Source: an uncultured Clostridia bacterium
GTDB taxonomy: Bacteria; Bacillota; Clostridia; Oscillospirales; CAG-272
DNA length: 64,000 nucleotides
NCBI GenBank assembly: GCA_944391805.1
Contig: CALXUY010000049.1
Location: 1-64,000, forward strand
Reading direction: 5' to 3'
A program made the position numbers and the translations under genes. The notes below the pieces were generated by a model that was not told where the DNA came from, did no database searches, and saw nothing but the letters and a program-made list of their open reading frames with translations. Of the stretch, positions 17,990-26,435 are shown piece after piece. Each line of letters opens with the position of its first letter. Within the stretch, counting starts at the first letter, position 1.

Positions 17990-18024
17990 TGGCGGGCAAA
18001 CCTCACCGTGAGGCTTGCCCGCCA
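17990..18024 (+). other. 16-bp hairpin after the purine permease gene
   Basis: Arms 17990-18005 and 18009-18024 pair with one mismatch around CCG. No T run follows on the plus strand; the minus strand has an AT-rich exit. Probable transcript end. Confidence 0.55.
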
Positions 18025-18166
18025 TGCTGCAACGGTGAATACCTTCGGGATGTGAGACGGAGAAACATAACTCTGGTGCCCCGTTATAGAGATGCAGCCA
18101 AATCCTGACCGGATATTGTTTTTATATGCAGCCAACCGAGCCGATGACCGGTTCTTTTTTTTGTTC

Positions 18167-18195
18167 TTGACAAGTACAGCTCGGGGTGATATAAT
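18167..18195 (+). promoter_or_regulatory. Promoter of the nucleotidyltransferase gene
   Basis: TTGACA at 18167-18172 and TATAAT at 18190-18195 are 17 bases apart, giving a leader of about 135 bases. Confidence 0.8.
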
Positions 18196-18334
18196 AAGGC
18201 AACCGATGTATTCATCACAATCTGATAAATTTCGCATGGAGACTGTAATTTTTTATTTCTTTTGCCTGAATTCTACGGCGGACCATCGCTGGGAAGGGCA
18301 TTCCACTGGGAAGGACATTGGAAAGGAGAGGACC

Positions 18335-19504
18335 ATGAATGAAAGAACCAGGAATATCCTGTTTGTGCTGCTCCGTGCGGCTGTGTGCGGCGATCCGCTT
18401 CCGGATGGCAGCGGGGAGCTGCTGACAGAGGAGGCGCTCCCGCCTCTGTACGAGCTTGCAAAAAGGCACGACATGGCGCATCTGATCGGCTATGTGCTGG
18501 CGGAGCAAGCCTTACTGGAACAGGACAATCCGTATTACGGAAAGTTTTATCAGCAGTACATGACGGCAATTTATCGGTACATGCAAATGAACAACGAGCT
18601 GGAACGACTTTGCGAAGCGCTGGAGCAGGCCGAACTTCCGTTTGTTCCGCTCAAGGGCTTTGTCCTGCGCCAATACTATCCGGAACCATGGATGCGGACA
18701 AGCTGTGATATCGATATTCTGGTTCATAAGCAGCAGTTGGAAAAGGCGAAGGCCTGTCTGGAGGAGCGGTTGTCCTATCAGATCACGGGCGAAACATCGC
18801 ATGACGTATCGTTTTTTTCGCCCGGCGGGGTACATGTGGAGCTTCACTATCAACTGATTGAGGAAAGACTTTCAAAAAAGTCGGCCCGGGTATTGGAAAA
18901 GATCTGGGCGGATGCTTTACCGAAGAGCGGATACCGGTATTGGCAGGAGATGAGCGACGCCATGTTTTATTTTTATCACATTGCCCATATGGCGAAGCAC
19001 TTTGAAAACGGCGGCTGCGGGATCCGGCCGTTTCTGGATCTGTGGATCCTTGAACACAATGTGACGCACGATGATCCATGCAGAAACGCGCTGATCAGCG
19101 AGGGCGGCTTGCTGACCTTTGCCAATGCTGCAAGACAGCTTGCGTCGGTGTGGTTTGAAAATGCGCCTCATGCCGGCATTACCGGCGAGATGGAGCAGTA
19201 TATCCTGTACGGAGGGGTGTACGGAACCGCAAAAACCCGAATTGCGGTTCAGCAGAACAAAAAGGGAGGGAAGCTCGGTTACATCCTGTCGCGAGCGTTT
19301 CTGCCGTACGATTCCATCAAGCGGCTATACCCGGTTTTGGAGAGGCACAAATGGCTGACGCCCTGGTGCGAGGTCAGACGCTGGTTCGGCTTGCTGCGGC
19401 GGGAAAAGGCGCAAAGAATGGTGCGGGAGCTGAGCACAAATCAGGCGCTTTCCAAACGGGATGTAGAGATCACTGCCAGAATGTTAAAGGAGCTGGAGCT
19501 GTAG
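18335..19504 (+). CDS. Nucleotidyltransferase-fold family protein
   Basis: A 389-residue protein of the group of putative nucleotidyltransferases often annotated NTP_transf_5. The nucleotide site is seen as PFVPLKGFVLRQYYPEPWMR-type sequence near residue 108 followed by SCDIDILV near residue 129, where the two Asp would bind metal. A conserved HVELHYQL lies near residue 168. Such proteins occur beside polysaccharide and peptide-modification genes, but the substrate is unknown. The ATG at 18335 follows AAAGGAGAGG. It stands alone behind its own promoter. Confidence 0.8.
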   Translation: MNERTRNILFVLLRAAVCGDPLPDGSGELLTEEALPPLYELAKRHDMAHLIGYVLAEQALLEQDNPYYGKFYQQYMTAIYRYMQMNNELERLCEALEQAELPFVPLKGFVLRQYYPEPWMRTSCDIDILVHKQQLEKAKACLEERLSYQITGETSHDVSFFSPGGVHVELHYQLIEERLSKKSARVLEKIWADALPKSGYRYWQEMSDAMFYFYHIAHMAKHFENGGCGIRPFLDLWILEHNVTHDDPCRNALISEGGLLTFANAARQLASVWFENAPHAGITGEMEQYILYGGVYGTAKTRIAVQQNKKGGKLGYILSRAFLPYDSIKRLYPVLERHKWLTPWCEVRRWFGLLRREKAQRMVRELSTNQALSKRDVEITARMLKELEL

Positions 19505-19538
19505 GCGGCGCGCAGGGAGGAGTCGGTATCCCGGCATT

Positions 19539-19772
19539 TTAAGGCAACACCGCGCGATTCACGAATCAAGCCAATTGACTGCACAACTTTTTGCATCTTT
19601 TCGCCGACAGGCTGAGGGCATGCACCAATCTCCTACAAGCGTAGCTTGTTGCAATCAGATCCACGATTGCCTGCTGTCAAAAATTCTTTCAGAATCGGGT
19701 TGCCCCACGAAAAATCTGACGTGCAGAGAGCCGAAGACGGCGCACAGTCAGAATTGTGCGGTGTTGCCTTAA
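19539..19772. mobile_element. MITE-like element, 234 bp, no transposase
   Basis: The ends form inverted repeats: GGCAACACCGCGCGATTC on the left (19543-19560) against GGCAACACCGCACAATTC read inward from the right (19751-19768), 16 of 18 identical, and the outermost bases TTAA close the palindrome. No open reading frame of substance lies inside. Size and structure fit a non-autonomous miniature element mobilised by a transposase elsewhere. Confidence 0.75.
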
Positions 19773-20447
19773 TATACCGCTCGCTTTTTAATTCCTGCCG
19801 CAATCGGAATGTCTGAGGCAGTTGACTGGCCTCCATGGAGTGGAAGGAGAGCCTGCTTTCGGTTGCGCAGGACGGCAGTCTTCGTCGCCCGCAGGGCAAT
19901 CAGAACTATGGCGAAAAGACCCTGTGGAGACAGACCGGAACCGACGGAATCCGGCAGCGTGCTGCTGTCAGCCCTCACACAGGAAAAGCCAGGCATCAGC
20001 TAAAGCTTACGACAAATGAAGACGACGGCTATTCTATGCATACGGTACTCTTGATATTTGGGCAAAAGCATGCTGATCCGTGCCACGACATACCTGACCG
20101 TCTCAATTCTGCGCTCCGAAATCGTTCGGGGCGCTTTTTTATTTTCAGATATCAGTGATGAGGCGGAAAGAAATGCGGTCAATTTACCTGACAGAGCGCG
20201 ATTAACCGAAGTCTTCCAGAGAAATCGGGAGGATTTTATGATTCATGTGTGCATTTCCGTTTTGCGATTTTTTCCATACAGTGTCTGCTTTTTTTATAGT
20301 CATAACATTTCGATTTTTCACTTCTTACGCCGCTTTTTCAAGGACAATGTCAAAAAGGATGCTTTTTCCTGATAAAAAGAGGGATAAAAATATGCTGAGT
20401 CACCAATAATAGGAGTAAACCAAACAATCTTACCATTGGAGGCTTTT
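19773..20447. other. Intergenic region without a confident gene
   Basis: Several short overlapping frames of 60-107 codons occur between 19809 and 20372, but they have no ribosome site, biased composition and no recognisable motif. A terminator lies at 20111-20140. The part 19830-20030 is GC-rich and looks unlike normal spacer; it may be a remnant of a second element. Confidence 0.5.
20111..20141 (+). terminator. Rho-independent terminator
   Basis: Stem GCGCTCCGAA/TTCGGGGCGC with loop ATCG is followed by six T. The transcript it ends is not clear. Confidence 0.75.
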
Positions 20448-21005
20448 ATGAAAGCAACAGGAATTGTCAGACGGATCGACGATCTGGGACGCGTGGTGAT
20501 TCCGAAGGAAATCAGAAGAACCATGCGTATCCGTGAAGGCGACCCGCTCGAAATTTATACCGACCGCGAAGGCGAAGTCATCTTCAAAAAATATTCTCCC
20601 ATCGGTGAGCTGACCTCGTTTGCCGCACAGTATGCGGAGACGCTCCATCGGGTATGCTCGCTTGCCGTGGTCATTTGCGACCGTGATGCCGTGATCGCCT
20701 GTGCCGGAGTCCCCCGAAAGGACTACGCCGACAAGGCGCTTTCCGCAGAGCTGGAGCACATTATGGAGGGCAGGAATCTTTATTTTCACCGCGACGGCAG
20801 CAACCCGGTTCCGGTGCTTGCCAACGGCGGCAGTTTTTATGTCAGCTGCGCAATGCCGATTCTGAGCGAGGGAGATATTGTGGGCTGCGTTGCGTCGGTG
20901 ACCGACCAGCCGCAGGATCCCCATCGCGAGCTTCCCGGCGGAGAGGTGGAAACCAAGCTCATTCTCACCGCTGCGGGCTTTCTGGGACGGCAGATTGAAG
21001 GGTAA
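20448..21005 (+). CDS. spoVT: Stage V sporulation protein T
   Basis: A 185-residue transcription regulator of late forespore genes. The N-terminal AbrB-type swapped-hairpin domain is clear (GIVRRIDDLGRVVIPKEIRR, residues 5-24), followed by a GAF-like domain from about residue 55 to the end. In Bacillus SpoVT is made in the forespore and tunes sigma-G genes. The start at 20448 has TTGGAGG upstream; a TTG at 20436 is less likely. It is followed by a good terminator at 21021-21057. Its presence is strong evidence for an endospore former. Confidence 0.95.
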   Translation: MKATGIVRRIDDLGRVVIPKEIRRTMRIREGDPLEIYTDREGEVIFKKYSPIGELTSFAAQYAETLHRVCSLAVVICDRDAVIACAGVPRKDYADKALSAELEHIMEGRNLYFHRDGSNPVPVLANGGSFYVSCAMPILSEGDIVGCVASVTDQPQDPHRELPGGEVETKLILTAAGFLGRQIEG

Positions 21006-21020
21006 GGAGAATATGGTTGA

Positions 21021-21057
21021 GGGAGAGGGCTTGTTGTAAAAGCCCCCTCCCGTTTTT
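21021..21057 (+). terminator. Terminator of spoVT
   Basis: Stem GGGAGAGGGCTT/AAGCCCCCTCCC, with one mismatch, is followed by GTTTTT. Confidence 0.85.
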
Positions 21058-21132
21058 CGTGCCTTCCCCGCAGAATGTTTCGGATCGAGCCTGCAGGCAT
21101 TTTTTAACCGTCATTGCCTTTTGCAGCAGTTT

Positions 21133-21175
21133 GGGGAGGAGAACCACTGAAAAACAGAGCCTCCTCCCCGTTTTC
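21133..21175 (+). other. Hairpin downstream of the small Cys-rich gene
   Basis: Arms GGGGAGGAG (21133-21141) and CTCCTCCCC (21161-21169) pair. The T-rich exit is on the plus strand, although the nearest gene it could end is on the minus strand. Confidence 0.45.
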
Positions 21176-21187
21176 TTACCGGATCAA

Positions 21188-21283
21188 TCAGCCGTTGCAG
21201 CAGCAGGTGAGCAGAATGGCGGCAAGGATGAGGAGCCATACCCAGTTATTGTCGAACAGTTGGCAGAAGCAGCTGGAATTCAT
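21188..21283 (-). CDS. 31-residue Cys-rich single-span peptide
   Basis: A tiny minus-strand frame begins at 21283 behind ACGGAGGAAC. It encodes MNSSCFCQLFDNNWVW followed by a hydrophobic span LLILAAILLT and the tail CCCNG. Five Cys in 31 residues and one membrane segment recall small Cys-rich peptides found in clostridial genomes, some linked to spores, but I do not recognise a named family. The strong ribosome site and clean hydrophobic design support coding. It lies between spoVT and the flavin reductase gene. Confidence 0.6.
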   Translation of the reverse strand: MNSSCFCQLFDNNWVWLLILAAILLTCCCNG

Positions 21284-21507
21284 AAATTTGTTCCTCCGTA
21301 TCAGATTTTGAAGGGTGAAGATCCCCTTCTGCTATCATATTATGTCGTATCCCGCGAAATGTGAGGACTTTTGTCAGAAATCTTTTGCTTTGAGGAACAC
21401 GGCATGGAGTCACGGATGCCGCGCATATCTGCAGAACGCATGCTCCCACTGACAGAGGTACATTCCGGAATTTCAAGTGGCGTTTGGCGCGAACCGGCTG
21501 CTGCCCC

Positions 21508-21536
21508 TTGACAATGTGTGGGAAATATGATATAAT
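21508..21536 (+). promoter_or_regulatory. Promoter of the flavin reductase-cysS-gtrA run
   Basis: TTGACA at 21508-21513 and TATAAT at 21531-21536 are 17 bases apart. Confidence 0.85.
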
Positions 21537-21576
21537 ACATAGAAGTATGAATTTGACTGAAAAGGAGCGCGGGAGC

Positions 21577-22242
21577 ATGGCGAAAATACAGTGGCAGGGC
21601 GGTGCGCTGCTGGCTCCGGTCCCTGTGGCCTTGGTGACATGCGCGGACGGGGAGCGGCAGAACGTGTTTACCGTTGCGTGGACCGGTATTGTCAACACTG
21701 CTCCGCCGAAAACCTATATTTCGGTGCGTCCTTCGCGGTGGTCGTATGAGCTGATCCGGCGCAGCGGTGTGTTTGCCATCAATCTCACCACGCAGAATCT
21801 GGTGCGCGCAGCCGATTACTGCGGGGTTCACACCGGCGCCAAGGTGAATAAGCTGGAGCGGTGCGGTCTTGCAACCGAGCCGGCAGTTGCAATCGCCTGT
21901 CCGATCCTTTCGGACAGTCCCCTTGCGCTCGAGTGCCGGGTGACCGATGTGATTCCGCTCGGTTCACATGAGATGTTTCTTGCCGACATTGTGGCGGTGG
22001 ACGTGGAGGATTCGCTGCTGGACGGCGCCGGAAAGCTGCATCTGGAGCGGGCTGGGCTGGCCGCATACGCGCACGGCGATTATTATGAGCTGGGGAAAAA
22101 GCTCGGCAGCTTCGGCTTTGCGGTATCCAAAAAGAAAAAACGCCCCCCGGCAGCTCCCGGCGCGCGGCAGAGCCGCCTGCGGGCGGAGTCTGCAAAGCCG
22201 CGCGCTCATCAGGAAGGCGGCAAGCCCCGCCGCAAGGGGTGA
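21577..22242 (+). CDS. Flavin reductase-like FMN-binding protein
   Basis: A 221-residue protein with a flavin reductase split-barrel domain in residues 1-175. Typical segments are PVPVALVTCAD, FTVAWTGIVNTAPPK and YISVRPSRWSYE. Such proteins bind FMN and pass electrons in anaerobes; the partner is unknown. Residues from about 188 form a very basic tail (SKKKKRPP...KPRRKG) that is probably disordered and unusual for the family. The ATG at 21577 follows GGAGC within AAAGGAGCGCGGGAGC; an in-frame ATG 30 bases upstream is possible. Confidence 0.85.
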   Translation: MAKIQWQGGALLAPVPVALVTCADGERQNVFTVAWTGIVNTAPPKTYISVRPSRWSYELIRRSGVFAINLTTQNLVRAADYCGVHTGAKVNKLERCGLATEPAVAIACPILSDSPLALECRVTDVIPLGSHEMFLADIVAVDVEDSLLDGAGKLHLERAGLAAYAHGDYYELGKKLGSFGFAVSKKKKRPPAAPGARQSRLRAESAKPRAHQEGGKPRRKG

Positions 22243-22311
22243 GGCCGCTCCGGGAAAGCCGATATGGCGTGCTCCCATGCAATCTCCCATTCGGAAAGGA
22301 TTTTGATTGAT

Positions 22312-23745
22312 ATGCAACTCTACAATTCGCTCACCCGAACCAAAGAGCCGTTTGTTCCGCACGAACCGGGCAAGGTCAGCATGTATACCTGCGGCCCTAC
22401 GGTTTACCACTATGCCCATATCGGCAATCTGCGTACCTATATCATGGAGGATGTGCTGGACCGCTACCTCCGTTATGCGGGCTATGACGTCAAACGGGTG
22501 ATGAACATCACCGATGTGGGACACCTGACCTCGGATGCTGACAGCGGCGAGGATAAGATGCTCAAGGGTGCCCGGCGGGAGCACAAAACCGTGATGGAGA
22601 TCGCAAAATTCTATACCGACTGCTTTTTTGACGACTGCAAAAAGCTCAACATCCGCCGGCCGGAGGTGGTGGAGCCTGCAACCGGCTGCATCGGCGATTT
22701 TATCCGGGTCATCTCGGGTTTGCTCGAAAAGGGCTACGCCTACGAGGCCGGAGGCAACATCTATTTTGACACCTCCAAGCTCAGGCAGTATTATGTCTTC
22801 CATAATTTTGAGGAGGAGGATCTGGCTGTCGGTGTGCGAGAGGGCGTGGAAGAGGACGGCAACAAGCGCAATAAAGCCGACTTTGTGCTGTGGTTCACCA
22901 AATCCAAGTTCGACGACCAGGAGCTGAAATGGGATAGCCCGTGGGGGCTGGGCTACCCGGGCTGGCACATCGAGTGCTCCTGTATCAGCATGAAGCATCT
23001 CGGGGAATATCTTGATATTCACTGCGGGGGTATTGACAACGCCTTTCCGCATCATACCAACGAAATCGCGCAGTCCGAGGCTTATCTCGGCCACCCGTGG
23101 TGCAAATATTGGTTCCATGTGCTGCACCTCAACACCACGTCGGGGAAGATGAGCAAATCCAAAGGGGAGTTTCTCACACTGTCGCTGCTCGCGTCCAAGG
23201 GATATGAGCCGATGGTCTATCGCCTGTTCTGCCTGCAATCGCATTACCGCAAGGCGCTGGTATTTTCCTATGAGAATATGGAGAATGCCAAAACCGCCTA
23301 CCGCAAGCTGGCGGCCAGAATTGCGGCGCTGCGGCCGGAGGGAGAGATTGACCGCGCGGTATTTGAGGAGCAGCGCGCAGGCTTTGCAAGAGCGCTGGAC
23401 AATGACCTGAACACCTCGCTGGCCGTAACCGCTCTGTACGATGCCCTCAAGGCTCCGACGAACGACGCCACCAAGCTGGCGCTGATCCGGGACTATGAGC
23501 AGGTGCTGTGCCTGAACCTGACGGAGGCTGCGCAGAAACTCCGGGAGGAGACCGAAGCGCCGGCGGCGGATGCCGCGTTCACACAGAAAATCGAGGAGAT
23601 GATCGCTGCCCGTGCCGATGCCAAAAAGGCGAGGAATTATGCGGAGGCAGACCGCATCCGTGCCGAGCTGTCGGCTATGGGTGTGACGCTGATTGACACC
23701 AGGGAGGGGACCACCTACCGCATGGAAGGGCAGGGCAACGTATGA
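22312..23745 (+). CDS. cysS: Cysteine--tRNA ligase
   Basis: Class I synthetase of 477 residues that charges tRNA-Cys. It has the zinc Cys in MYTCGPTVY (near residue 27), HIGN (HIGH motif) near residue 37, the zinc-site segment GWHIECSCIS near residue 220 and KMSKSKG near residue 281. The ATG at 22312 follows GGAAAGGA. Its stop overlaps the gtrA start (ATGA), so the two are coupled. Confidence 0.97.
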   Translation: MQLYNSLTRTKEPFVPHEPGKVSMYTCGPTVYHYAHIGNLRTYIMEDVLDRYLRYAGYDVKRVMNITDVGHLTSDADSGEDKMLKGARREHKTVMEIAKFYTDCFFDDCKKLNIRRPEVVEPATGCIGDFIRVISGLLEKGYAYEAGGNIYFDTSKLRQYYVFHNFEEEDLAVGVREGVEEDGNKRNKADFVLWFTKSKFDDQELKWDSPWGLGYPGWHIECSCISMKHLGEYLDIHCGGIDNAFPHHTNEIAQSEAYLGHPWCKYWFHVLHLNTTSGKMSKSKGEFLTLSLLASKGYEPMVYRLFCLQSHYRKALVFSYENMENAKTAYRKLAARIAALRPEGEIDRAVFEEQRAGFARALDNDLNTSLAVTALYDALKAPTNDATKLALIRDYEQVLCLNLTEAAQKLREETEAPAADAAFTQKIEEMIAARADAKKARNYAEADRIRAELSAMGVTLIDTREGTTYRMEGQGNV

Positions 23746-24203
23746 TCGCGGCGTTCAAAAGGCTGTTCGGCTGGTTTGATGCGCGATTCGGAAAATACCG
23801 CGAGCAGATTCTCTATCTCATCTTCGGCGGACTGACAACTCTCATTGATTGGGCCATCAGCTTTGCGCTTTACCGTTTTTGGATCGACGCCACAAACGCT
23901 CCCGATGCGATGGTGCACGTGGCCGATGTCATCGCATGGGTGGCTGCCGTACTGTTTGCCTATGTCACCAACCGCCTCTGGGTGTTTGAAAGCCGCAAGC
24001 ATGGCTTTTTGCCGGTGGTCGGCGAGCTGGTCACCTTTGCCGGCGGCCGGGTCGTCACGCTGCTGATTCAGGAGGCCATCATCTTCCTGTTTGTCACTTG
24101 GCTGGGGCTGAACAAGTATCTGTTCCGCATCATCGCGGCGGTGCTGGTGATCATCCTCAATTATGTGTTCAGCAAGCTGTTTGTGTTCCGCAAGAAATCG
24201 TAA
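23742..24203 (+). CDS. GtrA-family membrane protein
   Basis: A 153-residue protein with four predicted membrane spans (near residues 20-40, 58-80, 92-116, 122-145). The segment LIFGGLTTLIDWAISF and the region FAYVTNRLWVF are typical of GtrA proteins, which are thought to move or flip polyprenyl-linked sugars for cell-wall or polysaccharide glycosylation. Coupling to cysS by ATGA overlap suggests shared transcription rather than shared function. Confidence 0.9.
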   Translation: MIAAFKRLFGWFDARFGKYREQILYLIFGGLTTLIDWAISFALYRFWIDATNAPDAMVHVADVIAWVAAVLFAYVTNRLWVFESRKHGFLPVVGELVTFAGGRVVTLLIQEAIIFLFVTWLGLNKYLFRIIAAVLVIILNYVFSKLFVFRKKS

Positions 24204-24221
24204 AAAAACCGGCGGCGGAAG

Positions 24222-24246
24222 ACCGGAGCAGAAGCTCTGCTTCGGT
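24222..24246. repeat. 25-bp hairpin repeat, left copy
   Basis: The 25 bases here recur exactly at 24570-24594. Each copy folds as a short stem (AGCAGA/TCTGCT plus ACCG/CGGT). The two copies bracket the MITE-like element. It may be the gtrA transcript end duplicated around an insertion. Confidence 0.75.
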
Positions 24247-24569
24247 CAGACTGTAGACCAAAGCAAGGGCTTTTGTCAGTTTGATGAAAGTTTTGATCAA
24301 ACTTTTTCAAAAGTTTGCGGGGTCAAGGGCGAGTAGCCCTTGTCGCCCTCCGCAGAGGGCGAAATTCCCCTATACGGCGGCGAACTCGCGAAGCGATTCG
24401 CGGATTTGCTTGCAAATCCTTTTCTTATTTGAGCAAACTCTGCGAAAGCAGATTTGCGGCAGAGCAACGCGAAGCCTTTGCTTCTTTCTTTGCGCCTACA
24501 CGCTCAAAGAAAAAGCGGACGAACGCTTTTGTGCAATCTTAATTTGATGCGCCTTTTGTCTACAACCTG
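24247..24569. mobile_element. MITE-like repeat (copy 2), about 320 bp
   Basis: The ends are inverted: TGTAGACCAAAGC (24252-24264) on the left and, read inward from the right, TTGTAGACAAAAGGC (24565-24551). Interior segments 24275-24323 and 24535-24565 match the repeat at the window start. No transposase or convincing gene is inside. A non-autonomous dispersed element is the best reading. Confidence 0.7.
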
Positions 24570-24594
24570 ACCGGAGCAGAAGCTCTGCTTCGGT
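24570..24594. repeat. 25-bp hairpin repeat, right copy
   Basis: Exact copy of 24222-24246, here followed by TTTCC. See the left copy. Confidence 0.75.
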
Positions 24595-24703
24595 TTTCCA
24601 CCGAATTTTCAGTGTTCACCGCATGATTTTGCTCTCCGGCGGATGTTTTGCGCATAAAAAGGCATGTTTGCAATAAAAATATAGAAAATTTTTTCAAAAA
24701 GGG

Positions 24704-24732
24704 TTGCAAATGCGAAAAAATTGTGATATACT
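24704..24732 (+). promoter_or_regulatory. Promoter of the rimP-nusA-infB operon
   Basis: TTGCAA at 24704-24709 and TATACT at 24727-24732 are 17 bases apart. About 110 bases of leader precede rimP. Confidence 0.75.
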
Positions 24733-24841
24733 ATTGTATGGTAGCATTGTAAGAGAGTGAGGGAGTGGGTTTCTGGGAACCCGCTCTTAATTTTTGGGAA
24801 TCTCCGATTGTGAATTTTTTGGGAACAGGAGCGATCCGCGT

Positions 24842-25330
24842 ATGAAAAAAAACAGTGGAAATGTGGCGTCTGTGGTCAGACGGCTGGCCGAGCCGATTGC
24901 CGAAGAGCTGGGCTATGAGCTGTGGGATGTGGAGTTTGTGAAGGAAGGGGCAGACCATTGCCTGCGCATCACCATCGACAGCCCCGAGGGCATCACCATT
25001 GACGACTGCGAGCGGATGCATCGTGCCATCGACCCGGTTCTGGACGAGGCCGATCCGATTGAGAGCTCCTACCGGCTGGAGGTCTCCTCTCCCGGCATCG
25101 AGCGGGAGCTGAAAACCGACTGGCACATTGCAGCCTGCGAGGGTTGGGACGTGGAGCTGCGGCTCTATGCGCCGGTGGACGGAGCCAAGAGCTATGCGGG
25201 CGTGCTGCTGCCCCTCGGGGAGGACGGTTCGGTTCGCATCTGCTGTGCGCCGGACGGAAGCGAGCGCAGCTTTCCGCGCGCGGCGGTGGCCTCTTTGCGC
25301 ACCCGCTACAGTTTTGACGACGAGGAATGA
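24842..25330 (+). CDS. rimP: Ribosome maturation factor RimP
   Basis: A 162-residue protein needed for 30S subunit maturation. The conserved opening LAEPIAEELGYELWDVEF, the segment DCERMHRAIDPVLDE and the core SYRLEVSSPGIERELKT (near residue 78) identify the family, followed by the C-terminal SH3-like domain. The ATG at 24842 follows ACAGGAGCG. It is the first gene of the conserved nusA operon. Confidence 0.95.
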   Translation: MKKNSGNVASVVRRLAEPIAEELGYELWDVEFVKEGADHCLRITIDSPEGITIDDCERMHRAIDPVLDEADPIESSYRLEVSSPGIERELKTDWHIAACEGWDVELRLYAPVDGAKSYAGVLLPLGEDGSVRICCAPDGSERSFPRAAVASLRTRYSFDDEE

Positions 25331-25364
25331 CAGGAAGGTACATCAGAAAGGATAACAGATAGGA

Positions 25365-26420
25365 ATGAACGCAGAATTTTTTGCTGCCCTCGAGCTGCTG
25401 GAAAAGGAAAAGGGAATCCCCGCGGATTATATGATTGAAAAAATTGAAGCCGCGCTGATTTCGGCCTATAAAAAGGAATACGGAAACACCAATGTCCGCG
25501 TGCTGATTGATCCGGCGAAAAAGGATGTGCGCCTGTATCAGCAGAAGGAGGTGGTGGAGGAGGTGGAAAACCCCGAAACCCAGATCTCTCTGGCCGACGC
25601 GCGTGCCATTGCCAAAAAGTATACCGTGGGCAGCATTGTGGAAACCGAGGTGAAAACCAAGAACTTCCGCCGGCTGAGCGCGGCGGCTGCAAAATCGGTC
25701 ATCATTCAGGGCATCCGCGAGGGGGAGCGCCGGGCGATGCAGGAGGCCTATGAAACCAAGCACGAGGAGATCATCACGGCCACTGTCAGCAAGGTTGACC
25801 CGGAAACCGGGAATGTGGTTCTGGATACCGGAACCAGCCGCGCGGTGCTGCTGCGCTCCGAGCAGATTCCCGGGGAGACCTTTCATGTCGACGACAAAAT
25901 CAAGGTATTCGTCATGGAGGTCAACAAGGAGAGCCGCGGACCGATTGTTACGCTCTCCCGCGCGCATGCCGGGCTGGTTCGCCGGATGTTCGAGCTGGAA
26001 ATCCCCGAAATTGCCGAGGGAATTGTGCTGGTAAAGGGGGTCTCGCGCGAGGCGGGGTCGCGCACCAAGATCTCGGTGATGTCCCGTGACCCGGATGTGG
26101 ATCCGGTGGGAGCCTGCATCGGCAGTCACGGCTCCCGCATCTCGGCCATCGTGGAGGAGCTGCGCGGAGAAAAGGTGGACATTGTGAAGTACAGCGACCA
26201 GATGGAGGAGTATGTGGCCGCCGCACTGGCGCCGGCCGCGGTCCGGTCGGTTACCATGACCGGGGAGCGCTCCTGCCGGGTGCGGGTGGATCCCGACCAG
26301 CTCTCGCTTGCCATTGGCAAGGAGGGGCAGAACGCCCGTCTTGCAGCGCGCCTGACCGGCTGCAAGATCGATATCAAGGCCGACGACGATGATCTGCCGG
26401 ACATCGGTACGGACGATTAA
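25365..26420 (+). CDS. nusA: Transcription termination/antitermination protein NusA
   Basis: A 351-residue NusA that binds RNA polymerase and nascent RNA to control pausing and termination. Domains are the N-terminal polymerase-binding part (residues 1-125), S1 (about 130-200, including GTSRAVLLRSEQIPGE) and two KH domains (GACIGSHGSRI near residue 245 and LAIGKEGQNARLAARLTG near 310). The C-terminal acidic repeats of proteobacteria are absent, as usual in Firmicutes. Confidence 0.96.
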   Translation: MNAEFFAALELLEKEKGIPADYMIEKIEAALISAYKKEYGNTNVRVLIDPAKKDVRLYQQKEVVEEVENPETQISLADARAIAKKYTVGSIVETEVKTKNFRRLSAAAAKSVIIQGIREGERRAMQEAYETKHEEIITATVSKVDPETGNVVLDTGTSRAVLLRSEQIPGETFHVDDKIKVFVMEVNKESRGPIVTLSRAHAGLVRRMFELEIPEIAEGIVLVKGVSREAGSRTKISVMSRDPDVDPVGACIGSHGSRISAIVEELRGEKVDIVKYSDQMEEYVAAALAPAAVRSVTMTGERSCRVRVDPDQLSLAIGKEGQNARLAARLTGCKIDIKADDDDLPDIGTDD

Positions 26421-26435
26421 AACCGATTGGCAGCT

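Noticed and set aside
20058-20372. 104-codon frame before spoVT
   Set aside because: It crosses a terminator, has no ribosome site and no recognisable motif.
24281-24547. 88-codon frame starting MMKVLIKLFQKFAG, also seen at 19-219
   Set aside because: The frame is part of a dispersed repeat; the two copies diverge after the shared block in ways that do not preserve a protein.
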